Below are positions 1 to 8,576 of a DNA stretch of 64,000 nt, piece after piece; within the stretch, counting starts at the first letter, position 1; each line of letters opens with the position of its first letter. The position numbers and the translations under genes are program-made. The notes beneath the pieces are model-generated. The model saw nothing but the letters and a program-made list of their open reading frames with translations, had not been told where the DNA came from and made no database searches. This DNA comes from Halomonas huangheensis (GTDB lineage: Bacteria > Pseudomonadota > Gammaproteobacteria > Pseudomonadales > Halomonadaceae): contig NZ_CP013106.1 of NCBI RefSeq assembly GCF_001431725.1, positions 4,693,487 to 4,757,486 of the forward strand. Reading direction: 5' to 3'.

Positions 1-2
1 CC

Positions 3-1448
3 CTCAGCGAGGGTATGCATCCGGCGACTCGACGCCTGGCCATGGAGGAACTGCTCGCTCATCAGTTGAGCCTGCGCGAGGTGCGCCTGCGTATCCAGAC
101 CGATGGCGCGCCACAGTTGCCCAGTGGGCGTGGCTTGAAGACTCGCTTCCTCGCACAGCTCCCCTTCTCGTTGACTGCAGCCCAGCGCCGCGTGCTCGAT
201 GAGATCAGCCACGACCTGGCACGCCCGGCACCAATGCTGCGCCTGGTGCAGGGCGATGTCGGCTCGGGCAAGACTGTGGTGGCGGCCATGTCGGCACTGA
301 CGGCAATTGCCGGCGATTGCCAGGCCGCGATCATGGCTCCTACGGAGCTGCTCGCTGAGCAACACTACCGCTCTTTTCGCGACTGGTTTGCGCCACTCGA
401 TATCGAGGTGGCCTGGCTGTCGGGCAAACTCAAGGGCAAAGCACGTCTCGATACCAAGGCGGCGATCGCCGATGGTCGCGTGCGGATGATTGTCGGGACT
501 CACGCCATCTTCCAGGATGACGTACATTTTCAGCGCCTGGGGCTGGCAATCATCGATGAACAGCATCGCTTCGGCGTTCACCAACGCCTCGCACTGCGCG
601 AAAAGGGTGAAGCCGGTGGTCTGACGCCACATCAGTTGGTCATGACCGCTACCCCTATTCCCCGCACGCTGGCGATGAGCGCCTATGCAGACCTGGATGT
701 GTCGGTCATCGATGAATTACCTCCGGGACGCACTCCGGTCACCACTGCCGTAGTCCCGGATGAACGCCGCCCGGATGTGATAAGCAGGATTCGCAACGCC
801 TGCGCCGAAGGGCGCCAGGCATATTGGGTGTGCACGCTGATCGAGGAGTCGGAAACCCTGACTTGTCAGGCCGCAGAAGTGACCCGTGATGAACTGGTGG
901 AAGCACTACCGGATCTGGCTATCGGCCTGGTTCACGGACGCATGAAAGCCAGTGACAAGGCGGAGGTCATGGATGCCTTCAAATCAGGAGAGCTGGATCT
1001 GCTGGTCGCCACTACCGTCATCGAAGTCGGGGTCGACGTGCCGAATGCCAGCCTGATGATCATCGAGAATCCCGAACGTCTGGGGTTATCACAGCTGCAT
1101 CAGTTACGCGGACGGGTCGGGCGCGGCAGTACCGAAAGCTTCTGCGTACTGCTTTACCATCCTCCCCTGTCGGATACCTCCAGGCAGCGCCTGTCGGTCA
1201 TGCGCGAAACCACCGACGGTTTCCGTATCGCAGAACGTGATCTACAGATTCGTGGCCCCGGTGAAGTACTCGGCACCCGCCAGACCGGCCTGGCACAGAT
1301 GAAGATCGCCGATCTCGAACGCGACGCCGATCTATTACCGCGTATTACCCCACTGGCCGATGCTCTGCTGAATACTCAACCAGATGCCAGCAAGCTATTG
1401 ATTCGACGTTGGTTGGGGGAGGAAGCCGGGCGTTATGGGCAGGTATGA
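3..1448 (+). CDS. recG: ATP-dependent DNA helicase RecG, 3' part (5' end outside window)
   Basis: RecG remodels stalled replication forks and branch-migrates Holliday junctions. The frame is open from base 3, so the gene starts before the window. About 481 codons are visible against roughly 690 in the family, so the N-terminal wedge domain is missing only because of the cut. Helicase motifs are intact: Walker A GDVGSGKT at about visible residue 84, a DEQH box followed by RFGVHQ, TATPIPRT (motif III), and QLRGRVGRG (motif VI). The RecG-type C-terminus (RDLQIRGPGEVLGTRQTG) follows. An in-frame ATG at 15 lies inside the family alignment and is not the start. The neighbouring HU, rubredoxin reductase and ubiCA genes match the order known in Pseudomonas. 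Confidence 0.96.
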   Translation, partial: LSEGMHPATRRLAMEELLAHQLSLREVRLRIQTDGAPQLPSGRGLKTRFLAQLPFSLTAAQRRVLDEISHDLARPAPMLRLVQGDVGSGKTVVAAMSALTAIAGDCQAAIMAPTELLAEQHYRSFRDWFAPLDIEVAWLSGKLKGKARLDTKAAIADGRVRMIVGTHAIFQDDVHFQRLGLAIIDEQHRFGVHQRLALREKGEAGGLTPHQLVMTATPIPRTLAMSAYADLDVSVIDELPPGRTPVTTAVVPDERRPDVISRIRNACAEGRQAYWVCTLIEESETLTCQAAEVTRDELVEALPDLAIGLVHGRMKASDKAEVMDAFKSGELDLLVATTVIEVGVDVPNASLMIIENPERLGLSQLHQLRGRVGRGSTESFCVLLYHPPLSDTSRQRLSVMRETTDGFRIAERDLQIRGPGEVLGTRQTGLAQMKIADLERDADLLPRITPLADALLNTQPDASKLLIRRWLGEEAGRYGQV

Positions 1449-1450
1449 GG

Positions 1451-1562
1451 AAGAGGGAAGAAACGAGAGGGAAGAAGTAAGAAGTGTGGTGCGCCTCAGT
1501 CTTCGCAGACAAGACCTGGGGGTTGGGGTTACTTACCTCTTACCCCTTCCTTCTTTCCTCTT
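1451..1562. repeat. Imperfect inverted repeat, purine/pyrimidine-rich arms
   Basis: A 31-base purine-rich arm (1451-1481) is mirrored by a pyrimidine-rich arm (1532-1562) around a 50-base centre. The arms share AAGAGG-AAGAA at the outside and GTAAG at the inside, with scattered mismatches. It fills the gap between recG and the convergent small gene, so it could act as a terminator structure for both. A related element lies at 18179-18262, which argues for a dispersed family rather than chance. Confidence 0.6.
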
Positions 1563-1563
1563 G

Positions 1564-1923
1564 TCACCGCAAATGCTTGAACAACCGCTGTAGTCGATCC
1601 AGGTCCCGTGAATCGCCGACCACTCGCAGTGTCCCTTCCATCAGGGCGTTGCGAAAGGTGGTCGGGGTCGGGCGGCGCAGCACACTGACGGCGCTGGCGA
1701 CATCCTGAAAACGTAGTTCCAGATCGAGGTCAACCGGCAAACCAGTCGCCGACTCGATACTCCGATGATTCATGCGGTAGTGACGTGCGATCGACAGATC
1801 CTCCGTGGCAATCCCCCAATCGAGGCCACCGATCTGTTCGAGCTGCTCACGAAAACGCGCCTTGCGGTTGCGTGCCCGCTTGAGCATCAGTGCAAGTAGC
1901 CACAGCATGAATTTGAGTGTCAT
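1564..1923 (-). CDS. Small conserved-looking protein, possibly SCP2-like
   Basis: A 119-residue protein of unknown function. I chose the ATG at 1923 because a CGAGGT ribosome site sits just upstream; the longer open frame to 2001 would run through the HU terminator hairpin. Residues 1-20 are hydrophobic then basic (MTLKFMLWLLALMLKRARNR), suggesting a membrane-proximal N-terminus. The C-terminal half, with DLDLELRF, a middle FRNALMEGTLRVVGD and a final LQRLFKHLR, resembles the lipid-binding SCP2 fold, in which a 'small weight plus GD' motif recurs near the end. That resemblance is my inference and is weak. It lies between recG and HU, where pseudomonads also carry small uncharacterised genes. 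Confidence 0.7.
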   Translation of the reverse strand: MTLKFMLWLLALMLKRARNRKARFREQLEQIGGLDWGIATEDLSIARHYRMNHRSIESATGLPVDLDLELRFQDVASAVSVLRRPTPTTFRNALMEGTLRVVGDSRDLDRLQRLFKHLR

Positions 1924-1971
1924 GGTACCTCGTGATATCAGGCTTGGGTGAAGTACCCCATGAAGAGAAGT

Positions 1972-1997
1972 ACACGGCCCGGGGCGCCGGGCCGTGT
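1972..1997 (-). terminator. Terminator hairpin of the HU gene
   Basis: Perfect 11-bp stem (1972-1982 with 1987-1997) closed by a GGCG loop, 50 bases after the HU stop codon. Read leftward, it is followed by a pyrimidine-rich ACTTCTCTTC stretch instead of a clean T run. Confidence 0.7.
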
Positions 1998-2046
1998 GCA
2001 TCGCCTATCCAGTGGTGAAGCGGCGAGCGGGGAGCCTAATGGCGAT

Positions 2047-2322
2047 TTACTTCGCAACAGCGTCCTTGAGTCCCTTGCCGGGACGGAAAGCGACCGTCTT
2101 GCTCGCCGGGATATTCAGCGGCTTTCCGGTCTGAGGGTTTTTACCGGTGCGGGCAGCACGCTCGCGCACAGTGAAAGTACCGAAACCGATCAGCGCGACA
2201 TCATCGCCCTGGGAAACACTACCGGTGATCTCGTCGAGGATGACATTGAGCACCTGACTGGCCTTGTCCTTGGAAAGATCGGCACGCTCGGCAATCGCCG
2301 CGGCGAGTTCTGGCTTGCGCAT
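2047..2322 (-). CDS. hupB: Nucleoid-associated protein HU
   Basis: A 91-residue HU/IHF-family DNA-bending protein that compacts the nucleoid as a dimer. The sequence has the family's MRKPELAAAIAE start, the GFGTF turn (residues 46-50) and the DNA-binding beta-arm with RTGKNPQTGKPL at 58-69. It ends in AFRPGKGLKDAV. The length is exactly typical. The ATG at 2322 has a strong AGGAG site, so the longer open frame to 2490 is rejected. It is transcribed alone between a palindrome-bearing promoter and a hairpin terminator. HU is chosen over IHF because IHF-specific positions are absent and the Pseudomonas neighbour at this place is an HU homologue. Confidence 0.95.
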   Translation of the reverse strand: MRKPELAAAIAERADLSKDKASQVLNVILDEITGSVSQGDDVALIGFGTFTVRERAARTGKNPQTGKPLNIPASKTVAFRPGKGLKDAVAK

Positions 2323-2346
2323 AAAGCCCTCCTGAGTTTGGCTTGC

Positions 2347-2379
2347 CACCGGTGAGATGACACCGGTGTCATTGTTATA
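2347..2379 (-). promoter_or_regulatory. HU promoter -10 with two CACCGGTG palindromes
   Basis: A leftward -10 box TATAAC (2374-2379) is followed by a perfect 14-bp palindrome TGACACCGGTGTCA (2358-2371) and a second CACCGGTG copy (2347-2354) 14 bases away. The palindromes sit at or just after the expected transcription start, the position of a repressor operator. No convincing -35 hexamer was seen. The regulator is unknown. Confidence 0.4.
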
Positions 2380-2507
2380 CCTACAAATACGGATACATAT
2401 CCACTTTCTGTCGCACTCCCTCAGCCAAGCCAGGGAAACAGCTACGACACAAAGATGGCACCTCAACGGAGCATCGAAAATCAGATCCATCCGCCCCGTT
2501 GACCAAT

Positions 2508-3668
2508 CTAGCCTAGCAACGGCGGTGCCGCCCGCGCCAGTTCGACTTTCCGACGAACGCAGCTACCGGTCAACGCAAAGCCCTGCAATTGTCCAAGTTC
2601 ATCCTCTGCCAACGCCGTCATATCCTCACCATCAGCCTCGATACGCCAGGTCACTCGGTCGTGGGCCGGAGGCAGAGAGACCACGGGCAATAACGGGGTT
2701 TTGACCAGCACTGGCCAGGCACCATAACCGACTTCTGTCGGCTTGCCATCAAGCGTTGCAGCCAGTGCCCTGATGGCTGCCTGCAGGGGTTGGACGTACA
2801 TGGCATTGATACCGTCGACACAAGCCACATCCCCCAGCGCATGCACATGGGCCTCGCTAGTGGTCAGCCGACGATTGACCTTGACGCCATCTTCGCCAAC
2901 CTCGAGCCCCGCCGCCACAGCCAGCTCGGTGCGCGGCTGCAATCCGGTTGCTACCAGCACCAGATCGGATTGCAGTTGTTGGCCGTCATTCAGTATCAAG
3001 GTGGCTTGAGCGCCCTGCTGGTCCACCCTGGTCACCAGACGCTGATAATGGACATCAATACCTGAGGCAACAAAGACACGGCCCAGCGCCAGCCCCAGTG
3101 GCTCTGGCAACAAACGTGGCAGAAGCGCCTGCTCGGGGCCCACCAGCGTCACCTGATGTCCACCGGCCTGCAGATCATTGGCGAATTCACAGCCAACCAG
3201 CCCCAGCCCGACAATCGCGACCCTCGCCGGACGCCCCAGTGACTCCAGAGCGGCATGGAACCCTCGGTAATCATCGAGATCATTGATGGAAAATACTCGA
3301 TTAGCCAGTGATGAGCCGATCGCAAACGGTGGACGTGGAACAGCACCGGTTGCCAGCACCAGGTCCGACCACGGCAGACGCTCCTCTCCAATCACCAGTT
3401 GCTGCGCCTTGGTATCAATGGCATCGACCCTGGTTCTGGTGCGAACCACCGCGCCGAGCTGATCTGCTACCTCAAGCGCCGAGCGCATGGCCAGACGCTG
3501 TGGCGGCATACGCTTGGCAAAGCCAGTGGACAGCAGCGGCTTGGAGTAGTCGTCACCGGAATCGGCGGTTATCAGGGTGATGGGGCGGTCATTGCCCAGA
3601 GCACGCAGTTGGCGGGCAAGGCCGATTCCCGCCATGCCAGTGCCAATGATCGTCAGGGGTGCTTGCAT
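2508..3668 (-). CDS. rubB: Rubredoxin-NAD(+) reductase-like FAD oxidoreductase
   Basis: A 386-residue flavoprotein of the pyridine nucleotide-disulfide oxidoreductase class. Rubredoxin reductases pass electrons from NADH to rubredoxin, for example for alkane hydroxylase or oxidative-stress reduction. Visible motifs: FAD-binding GTGMAG (9-14), ATGAVPRPP (106-114), a second dinucleotide site GLGLVG (154-159), and the C-terminal FAD motif HALGDVACVDG near 275-285. Length matches RubB/AlkT (about 384). The Pseudomonas homologue sits beside HU and is accompanied by rubredoxin genes; here the upstream gap contains none. Rubredoxin specificity is therefore inferred from synteny and overall resemblance. 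Confidence 0.8.
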   Translation of the reverse strand: MQAPLTIIGTGMAGIGLARQLRALGNDRPITLITADSGDDYSKPLLSTGFAKRMPPQRLAMRSALEVADQLGAVVRTRTRVDAIDTKAQQLVIGEERLPWSDLVLATGAVPRPPFAIGSSLANRVFSINDLDDYRGFHAALESLGRPARVAIVGLGLVGCEFANDLQAGGHQVTLVGPEQALLPRLLPEPLGLALGRVFVASGIDVHYQRLVTRVDQQGAQATLILNDGQQLQSDLVLVATGLQPRTELAVAAGLEVGEDGVKVNRRLTTSEAHVHALGDVACVDGINAMYVQPLQAAIRALAATLDGKPTEVGYGAWPVLVKTPLLPVVSLPPAHDRVTWRIEADGEDMTALAEDELGQLQGFALTGSCVRRKVELARAAPPLLG

Positions 3669-3839
3669 CTTGCTTCCTCAGGTCCTTGCAGGCTTACGGA
3701 GGCCATCGGGGGCCAATCCCGTCTATGCCACATGGTACACTACCGCCCCCCAGCGGTTTACGACGGCGACAGGGGTTCGAGCTGGCGTGGGGTTTGAACT
3801 GGCATGAATGTTGAGCAGACATGATATTTGGAAAGCGCG

Positions 3840-4361
3840 ATGACACAGGATCCTCGATGGCAGCCGCTGGCGACTGCACGGCCGAAGATGAGCCAGAGCT
3901 GGTGGCAATGGATCTCCTCTCGTGACTCCTTGACCCAACGCCTGGTACAGGCCGCAGGAGAGCGCCGCTTCAATGTCCGCCTGCTCGATGAACGCAGTGG
4001 TCAACCCTACCACGACGAAGCCGCCGCACTCGGCCTGATGGACGGGCGCCGTGCCTGGCTACGTGAAGTCGCGTTGTGCGTCGATGACCAACCTTGGGTG
4101 GTGGCGCGTTCGGTCGCCCCTTTGGTTCCACGTCGTTCAGCACCTTTTGCCGGGCTCGGAGAAACCTCACTGGGCAGTTGGCTGTTTCGCCAGCCAGATC
4201 TCGAGCGTGGTCCCATCGAAGTCAGTCAGTCACCGCGCCCGATCCATGGTGAGAGCGGGATCTGGCAACGCCGCTCAGTCTTTCGCCATGATGGTTGGGC
4301 GTTGCTGGTTCAGGAAGCCTTTCTGCCACAGATGTGCCGCGATCTGTCACTGACGCCCTGA
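3840..4361 (+). CDS. ubiC: Chorismate pyruvate-lyase
   Basis: UbiC removes pyruvate from chorismate to give 4-hydroxybenzoate, the first committed step of ubiquinone synthesis. The 173-residue product has the hallmark residues: Arg75 in WLREVAL and Glu159 in LLVQEAFLP, corresponding to the substrate-binding Arg and catalytic Glu of the E. coli enzyme. I start at the ATG at 3840 with GGAAAG upstream, not at the in-frame TTG four codons earlier. It is followed after 105 bases by ubiA in the same orientation, the classical ubiCA pair supplying UbiA's substrate. Confidence 0.93.
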   Translation: MTQDPRWQPLATARPKMSQSWWQWISSRDSLTQRLVQAAGERRFNVRLLDERSGQPYHDEAAALGLMDGRRAWLREVALCVDDQPWVVARSVAPLVPRRSAPFAGLGETSLGSWLFRQPDLERGPIEVSQSPRPIHGESGIWQRRSVFRHDGWALLVQEAFLPQMCRDLSLTP

Positions 4362-4466
4362 GCCTTACAGCGGTACTGGTCAACCCCGGCTGGCCGCGAT
4401 AGGCTGACCCCATTTCCGATCAGGCCGCATCGACAGCAACGCGGCAGCCAACCACGAGATAGCCAG

Positions 4467-5363
4467 ATGGATCGATCCCTGCTGCGCCCACAAGGCCTGC
4501 TGACGCGCCTCCCCGATTTTCTCGCCCTGATGCGCCTCGACCGCCCTATCGGCACCTGGCTGCTGATGTGGCCAACGCTATGGGCGTTGTGGGTCGCATC
4601 GCAGGGCATCCCGGAACGCAGCACGCTGCTGATCTTCGTGCTCGGTGTCTATCTGATGCGTGCCGCCGGCTGCGTGATCAACGACTACGCGGATCGTCAT
4701 TTCGACGGTCACGTCAAACGCACCCGCAACCGGCCGCTGGCGACTGGCCGTATCAGCGAGACCGAAGCCAAGGTGCTGTTTGCGTTGCTGATTACTGCGG
4801 CTTTCGTGCTGGTCTGGTTCACCAACGGCTTTACCGTCTGGCTGTCATTGATCGGCGCGGCGCTGGCCGCCTGCTACCCCTTCATGAAGCGCTATACCAA
4901 CCTCCCCCAGGTCGTACTGGGCGCGGCCTTTTCCTGGGCAATTCCCATGGCCTTCGGTGCAGTACTGGGCGAGGTGCCCAAGGTCGCCTGGTTGCTGTTT
5001 ATCGCCAATGTGCTGTGGACGGTGGCCTACGATACCCAATACGCCATGGTCGATCGTGATGATGACCTGCGCGTCGGCATCAAGTCGACGGCAGTACTGT
5101 TCGGGCGCTTCGATTGCCTGATCATCGGGCTGCTGCAGCTGGCCACATTGGTATTGCTGATCTGGGTCGGTGCCCTTCTCCAACTGGGCGGTTTCTACTG
5201 GTTGGGCCTGGCCTCCATGGCCGCGACCTTCCTCCACCAGCAACGCCTTATTCGTGATCGCGACCGCGACCGCTGCTTTCAGGCATTTCTCAACAATCAC
5301 TGGTCGGGCCTGCTACTGTTCGCGGGGCTGGGATTGAGCCTGTACCCCAGCATCACTCCTTGA
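4467..5363 (+). CDS. ubiA: 4-hydroxybenzoate octaprenyltransferase
   Basis: UbiA is an integral membrane enzyme that attaches the polyprenyl tail to 4-hydroxybenzoate in ubiquinone synthesis. The 298-residue protein has the family's two Mg-diphosphate motifs: NDYADRHFD (72-80) and the [12 protein letters not shown] segment near 190-200. The [14 protein letters not shown] first membrane helix is typical, and about eight or nine hydrophobic segments follow. Length is close to the E. coli enzyme (290). Together with ubiC it forms a probable operon; the ribosome site before the ATG is weak (GAGAT). Confidence 0.95.
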   Translation: MDRSLLRPQGLLTRLPDFLALMRLDRPIGTWLLMWPTLWALWVASQGIPERSTLLIFVLGVYLMRAAGCVINDYADRHFDGHVKRTRNRPLATGRISETEAKVLFALLITAAFVLVWFTNGFTVWLSLIGAALAACYPFMKRYTNLPQVVLGAAFSWAIPMAFGAVLGEVPKVAWLLFIANVLWTVAYDTQYAMVDRDDDLRVGIKSTAVLFGRFDCLIIGLLQLATLVLLIWVGALLQLGGFYWLGLASMAATFLHQQRLIRDRDRDRCFQAFLNNHWSGLLLFAGLGLSLYPSITP

Positions 5364-5445
5364 GTAACTTTCAGTCACTGAACGGCACCAATTCAGCTTC
5401 CGGCAGCATATTTTTCGGCATGCCATATTCATGTTTCTGCACAAG

Positions 5446-5493
5446 CTGTAACCAAAACGTCATAATTAAATGCTGTCATCATCAGCGTAGTAT
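5446..5493 (+). promoter_or_regulatory. Candidate Pho box and -10 of phoBR
   Basis: CTGTAAC-CAAA-ACGTCAT (5446-5463) has the 7-4-7 spacing of a PhoB box (consensus CTGTCAT repeats 11 bp apart), with 5 of 7 matches in each half. A perfect CTGTCAT (5473-5479) follows, ending 8 bases before a possible -10 TAGTAT (5488-5493). The halves are imperfect, so autoregulation of phoB from here is plausible but unproven. Confidence 0.5.
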
Positions 5494-5560
5494 CTTGTGC
5501 TCCTGAGCACTGTCCATGCCCCAGAGCAGTATTTACGCCCCTGATTCATGAGGCCCCGGG

Positions 5561-6250
5561 ATGACCGCCAAGACCGTTCTGATCGTCGACGATGAAGCGC
5601 CTATCCGTGAGATGATCGCTGTGGCGTTGGAAATGGCCGATTACCGCGTACTCGAGGCCGACAACGCCCAATCCGCGCATGCGATTATCGTCGACCACCA
5701 ACCCGACCTGGTGCTGCTCGACTGGATGATGCCTGGTACCAGCGGTATTGAACTGGCTCGTCGTCTCAAGCGCGAGGAAACTACCGCAGAATTGCCGATT
5801 ATCATGCTCACCGCCAAGGGTGAGGAAGACAACAAGATCCAGGGGCTCGAAGCCGGCGCCGATGATTACATCACCAAGCCGTTCTCACCGCGAGAACTGG
5901 TCGCCCGCCTCAAGGCAGTACTGCGCCGTGCGACGCCACGAGGCATCGAGGACCCCGTTGAAGTTGAGGGTTTGATGCTCGACCCGGTCAGCCATCGCGT
6001 CAGCGTAGAAGGTCGGTCACTGGAAATGGGTCCGACCGAGTATCGCCTGCTACAGTTCTTCATGACCCATCAGGAACGTGCCTACACCCGTGGCCAACTG
6101 CTCGATCAGGTGTGGGGTGGCAATGTCTATGTGGAGGAGCGCACCGTGGATGTTCATATCCGCCGCCTGCGCAAGGCACTCGGTGAGCCGCATCAGCAAT
6201 TGATTCAGACGGTCCGCGGCACCGGCTACCGCTTCTCCGCCAAGGTGTAA
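5561..6250 (+). CDS. phoB: Phosphate regulon response regulator PhoB
   Basis: PhoB activates phosphate-starvation genes by binding Pho boxes after phosphorylation by PhoR. The 229-residue protein has an N-terminal receiver domain with the acidic pair Asp10/Asp11, the phospho-acceptor Asp54 in VLLDWMMPG and the KPF lysine near 106. A C-terminal OmpR-type winged helix follows, with [22 protein letters not shown] and RGTGYRF. Length equals that of E. coli PhoB. phoR follows after 9 bases, so the two are co-transcribed. Confidence 0.97.
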   Translation: MTAKTVLIVDDEAPIREMIAVALEMADYRVLEADNAQSAHAIIVDHQPDLVLLDWMMPGTSGIELARRLKREETTAELPIIMLTAKGEEDNKIQGLEAGADDYITKPFSPRELVARLKAVLRRATPRGIEDPVEVEGLMLDPVSHRVSVEGRSLEMGPTEYRLLQFFMTHQERAYTRGQLLDQVWGGNVYVEERTVDVHIRRLRKALGEPHQQLIQTVRGTGYRFSAKV

Positions 6251-6259
6251 GGGCCATTA

Positions 6260-7606
6260 GTGGGACTTCTCTGGAGACGCGAGCTGTGGCGACTGACTGC
6301 ACTGGTTACGATTGGTGCGCTGCTCGGCTGGCCTTTTTCCCTTGCCGCCTGGGGCATCATCATCGGCCTCGGCCTGATACTGGCCTACCATCTGCGTCAG
6401 CTACACGCCCTCTATGACTGGCTGACCCACCGTCCTCAGCAGGAACCCCCCGCTGCCACCGGCATCTGGGGTGAGTTGTTCGATCGTCTATACCGCTACC
6501 AGAAAGGCCAACGCATCACCCAGCGTCGCCTACGCTCGACGCTGCAGCGTATCCAGGAATCGTCTGAAGCCATGCGCGACAGCGTGGTGATGCTCGACCG
6601 CCATGGTGACCTCGAGTGGTGGAACAGCGCCGCCGAACGCATGCTCGGGCTCAAACCAGCCCAGGATCGCGGCCAGCACATCACCAACCTGCTGCGTGAT
6701 CCGCGCTTCGTCGGTTACCTCAACAAACGAGACTATCGCGAACCGCTGTCGCTGCCGTCGCCCATCGACGAGAACATGATGCTGCAGTTCCAGATCACCC
6801 TGTATGGTGACGACGAACGGCTGCTCATGGCACGCGACATCACTCGTCTCCACCGCCTCGAACAGATGCGCCGTGACTTCGTGGCCAACGTCTCGCACGA
6901 ATTGCGCACGCCTCTGACCGTACTGACTGGCTACCTGGAAACCTACAGCGACATGGCGGAGATGCTTCCAGCACGCCTGGCGCGGAGCATCGATCAGATG
7001 CAGGGACAGACCCGGCGCATGCAGAACCTGGTCAATGACCTGCTGCTGCTGTCACGGTTGGAAAATGACCAGGGCGGCAATGACCATGTCCGTCTCGACC
7101 CGCGCAGTCTATTGCAGGCCGTGGAACGCGATGCCAACGCGCTATCCAATGACCGCCAGCGAATCGAGATCAGTGTCGATGACCCCCATGCGCTCTGGGG
7201 TAGCGAAAAGGAAGTCCACAGCGCGCTGTCCAACCTCGCCTTCAATGCGGTGCGCTATGCCGGAGACGGTGCGCACATTCAGCTGCGCTGGCGTTCCTGC
7301 CCGGGAGGTGCCTGCTTCGAGGTCGAGGATAATGGCGAGGGCATCGATCCACGCCACATCCCACGCCTCACCGAACGCTTCTACCGTGTCGACAAGGGAC
7401 GCAGCACCGCTACCGGTGGGACCGGCCTTGGCCTCGCCATCGTCAAGCACGTGCTGCTGCGCCACAATGCTCACCTCGAGATCAGCTCACAGCCTGGTCA
7501 GGGCGCGACCTTCCGCTGTATCTTTCCTACCCAGCGGCTGGTTGATATTGCCGCCAATGACGAGCCCGGCGCAGCGCAGTGCAGCCAGGCACAGACACCA
7601 GAGTAG
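6260..7606 (+). CDS. phoR: Phosphate regulon sensor kinase PhoR
   Basis: PhoR phosphorylates PhoB when the Pst/PhoU complex signals low phosphate. The 448-residue protein has a hydrophobic N-terminus with two close membrane segments (about 12-45), a PAS-like region (about 100-200), and a HisKA helix with the autophosphorylated His213 in NVSHELRTPL. A HATPase domain follows, with DNGEGID and GTGLGLAI. There is no large periplasmic sensing loop, as usual for PhoR. It starts with GTG at 6260, with AAGGG seven bases upstream. Length matches Pseudomonas PhoR. Confidence 0.95.
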   Translation: MGLLWRRELWRLTALVTIGALLGWPFSLAAWGIIIGLGLILAYHLRQLHALYDWLTHRPQQEPPAATGIWGELFDRLYRYQKGQRITQRRLRSTLQRIQESSEAMRDSVVMLDRHGDLEWWNSAAERMLGLKPAQDRGQHITNLLRDPRFVGYLNKRDYREPLSLPSPIDENMMLQFQITLYGDDERLLMARDITRLHRLEQMRRDFVANVSHELRTPLTVLTGYLETYSDMAEMLPARLARSIDQMQGQTRRMQNLVNDLLLLSRLENDQGGNDHVRLDPRSLLQAVERDANALSNDRQRIEISVDDPHALWGSEKEVHSALSNLAFNAVRYAGDGAHIQLRWRSCPGGACFEVEDNGEGIDPRHIPRLTERFYRVDKGRSTATGGTGLGLAIVKHVLLRHNAHLEISSQPGQGATFRCIFPTQRLVDIAANDEPGAAQCSQAQTPE

Positions 7607-7631
7607 CGCAGGATACTGGCTACCCCTTGTC

Positions 7632-8375
7632 TCAACGTCCGCTGCTGCCATCGGTCACCGCTGGTAGCTGTCGATAGTGTTGATCCCACATCAGGACCGC
7701 TCCCGCCACAGCACCCGGCAGCAGGAACAGGTTCGCCAACGGAATCCAGGTCACCAGCGTCACCAACCCGCCAAAGCTGAGACTCGGCCACCAGCGAGCC
7801 GACAGGCGCTTGCGCATATCCCGGAAACTGACCTTGTTGTTGTCCATCGGATAGTCGAGGTAAGTGATGGACATGGTCCAAGCGGTGAACAGCACCCAGA
7901 GCAGCGGCGCAATCAGGTTCAACACCGGAATCCAGCTGATGATGAACAACGCAATCATGCGCGGCAGGATATACGCCAGCTTGACCATTTCCCGGCCCAG
8001 CGCGTCGACACCGGTCTTCAGCCAGCCACGATCATCGAGCGGCTCCCTGCCGGTCAGCTCGACTTCGGCCCGTGCCGCCAGAAAACCGTAGAAGGGCGCG
8101 GCGATCAAATGCGTCACAAGGGTGAAGGAAAAAAAGACGATCAGCACCAGACTGACCACGAACAACGGCCAGATCAGCCACTCGAGCCAGCTCAACCAAC
8201 CGGGGACCATCGCCATCCAGCTGGCTAGCCAGCCACCAAACTCGCTCAGCACATAGCTGAACATCGAAACATAGACCACCAGATTAACCAGAATCGGCAG
8301 AAACACGTAACGCCGCAAACCGCGACTGTAGACCAGACGAGTGCCACGTCTCATGGCATCCATAGCATTCAACAT
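7632..8375 (-). CDS. cysZ: Sulfate transporter CysZ family membrane protein
   Basis: CysZ proteins are inner-membrane sulfate uptake channels supporting cysteine synthesis. The 247-residue product starts (MLNAMDAMRRGTRLV) like family members, which open with a short amphipathic helix. Four or more long hydrophobic segments follow, and it has the family-like FFSFTLVTHLIAAPFYGFLA and DYPMDNNKVSF segments. I start at the ATG at 8375 because AAGGA lies upstream; the longer frame would run into the phoU terminator. It converges on phoR and follows phoU on the same strand, separated by a hairpin. No sulfur genes are adjacent, so the sulfate role rests on family similarity only. Confidence 0.88.
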   Translation of the reverse strand: MLNAMDAMRRGTRLVYSRGLRRYVFLPILVNLVVYVSMFSYVLSEFGGWLASWMAMVPGWLSWLEWLIWPLFVVSLVLIVFFSFTLVTHLIAAPFYGFLAARAEVELTGREPLDDRGWLKTGVDALGREMVKLAYILPRMIALFIISWIPVLNLIAPLLWVLFTAWTMSITYLDYPMDNNKVSFRDMRKRLSARWWPSLSFGGLVTLVTWIPLANLFLLPGAVAGAVLMWDQHYRQLPAVTDGSSGR

Positions 8376-8443
8376 TTCATACATCCTTGGCAGTGACCGG
8401 CCTTCCAGCCCCTGAAACTGATTTCGACCTCCTGAAACGAGAA

Positions 8444-8470
8444 CGGGCCATCGCCGATTGCGATAGCCCG
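8444..8470 (-). terminator. Hairpin after phoU (end of pst operon)
   Basis: An 11-base arm (8444-8454) pairs with 8460-8470 around a 5-base loop, with one internal mismatch. It lies about 110 bases after the phoU stop and before cysZ. Leftward it is followed by TTCTCGTTTC, so the T tract is weak. Confidence 0.5.
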
Positions 8471-8576
8471 AAGAGGACAGCGGCATATTGCCATCCCGCC
8501 AGGAGCGGCTCTATTGAGGCCGCTTATGTCTCGGAGGTCAAGACTCGATACACGCCTACCAGTTGCCCGACCACGC

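Noticed and set aside
3669..3839. Possible rubredoxin gene upstream of the reductase
   Set aside because: No CxxC pairs in any frame, and the gap is barely long enough.
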